From contig JAUWJN010000122.1 in NCBI GenBank assembly GCA_030607655.1, positions 1-7,202 on the forward strand: DNA of 7,202 nucleotides, in the 5' to 3' direction. Shown piece by piece: positions 7,109-7,202 of this stretch (the stretch's first letter is position 1; every line of letters starts with the position of its first letter). Position numbers and translations under genes: made by a program. The stretch is from a bacterium (GTDB lineage Bacteria > Armatimonadota > Zipacnadia > Zipacnadales > Zipacnadaceae). The notes below the pieces were generated by a model. It was not told the DNA's origin. It did not search any database and worked only from the letters and a program-made list of their open reading frames with translations.

Positions 7109-7202
7109 GAAGGGCCTTAGCGGCATTGTAGCAGTAATGCCATTCACTTGTATGCCGGGGACTATTTCCCACGCCCTAATAAATCGAATGCGCGCGGATT
7201 AT
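7107..7202 (+). pseudogene. C-terminal continuation of the activase fusion in a shifted frame, cut by window end
   Basis: In the frame one base ahead of the main one, 7107-7202 is fully open and reads KKGLSGIVAVMPFTCMPGTI, then SHALINRMRADY. The GIVxVMPFTCMPGT block is the conserved segment that follows FEGEAxxxxGKAVD in this family, and FEGEAVMTVGKAVDF is exactly where the main frame stops. Removing one T from the run at 7099-7103 gives GAT TTT GCT AAG, joining the halves as VDF-A-KKGLSG. This is therefore the true C-terminus of the same gene rather than a new one; there is no start codon or ribosome binding site of its own. It is labelled a pseudogene piece only because the frame is broken in this sequence. 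The Cys in FTCMPG is probably functional in the intact family. Confidence 0.85.

Noticed and set aside
6509..7147. Long open minus-strand frame (212 codons) opposite the 3' end of the activase gene
   Set aside because: Also a shadow frame. The plus strand here carries conserved family residues up to and beyond the frameshift, and no minus-strand ribosome binding site or motif was seen.
1..7202. CRISPR arrays, tRNA or rRNA genes, insertion sequences
   Set aside because: No regularly spaced repeats, no cloverleaf-like or rRNA-like segments, and no transposase motifs or terminal inverted repeats were seen by eye.

Overview
The window reads as chromosomal DNA of an anaerobic bacterium of moderate-to-high GC. 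It holds a nickel-pincer cofactor gene (larC) and a very large 2-hydroxyacyl-CoA dehydratase activase-type protein, a combination typical of strict or facultative anaerobes. Taxonomy cannot be fixed from the sequence alone. A Chloroflexota/Dehalococcoidia-like or similar anaerobic lineage is only a guess.

Layout. (1) Positions 3-1118, plus strand: an unrecognised soluble protein. Its frame is already open at the left edge, so the gene is probably cut by the window. (2) About 1109-1309, minus strand: a remnant of a class III (glutamate-1-semialdehyde-type) aminotransferase. It keeps a good ribosome binding site and the family's N-terminus, then jumps straight to an internal segment of the family, and homology ends where the plus-strand gene ends. 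(3) 1333-1680, minus strand: a small two-helix membrane protein directly upstream of the remnant. (4) 1733-2968, plus strand: larC, divergent from the membrane protein. A TTGACA-N18-TAGAAT promoter lies inside the membrane-protein gene. (5) 2969-3118: a spacer with a second promoter candidate. (6) 3119 to beyond the right edge, plus strand: a tandem activase (two BcrAD/BadFG-type ATPase domains, a cysteine motif, then a DUF2229/HgdB-like half). Its frame is broken by what looks like one extra T at 7099-7103. The recognisable C-terminus continues in the next frame to the window edge.

How the genes may work together. LarC inserts nickel into the pincer cofactor used by LarA-type lactate racemase and related racemases/epimerases. 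The activase family drives ATP-dependent single-electron reduction in radical 2-hydroxyacyl-CoA dehydratases. Side by side they suggest hydroxyacid metabolism in which a racemase sets stereochemistry before CoA activation and dehydration. No LarA, LarB, LarE, CoA-transferase or dehydratase subunit gene is in the window, so this is an inference. The left part (1-1310) looks like a rearrangement zone with a decayed gene next to an unrelated one.
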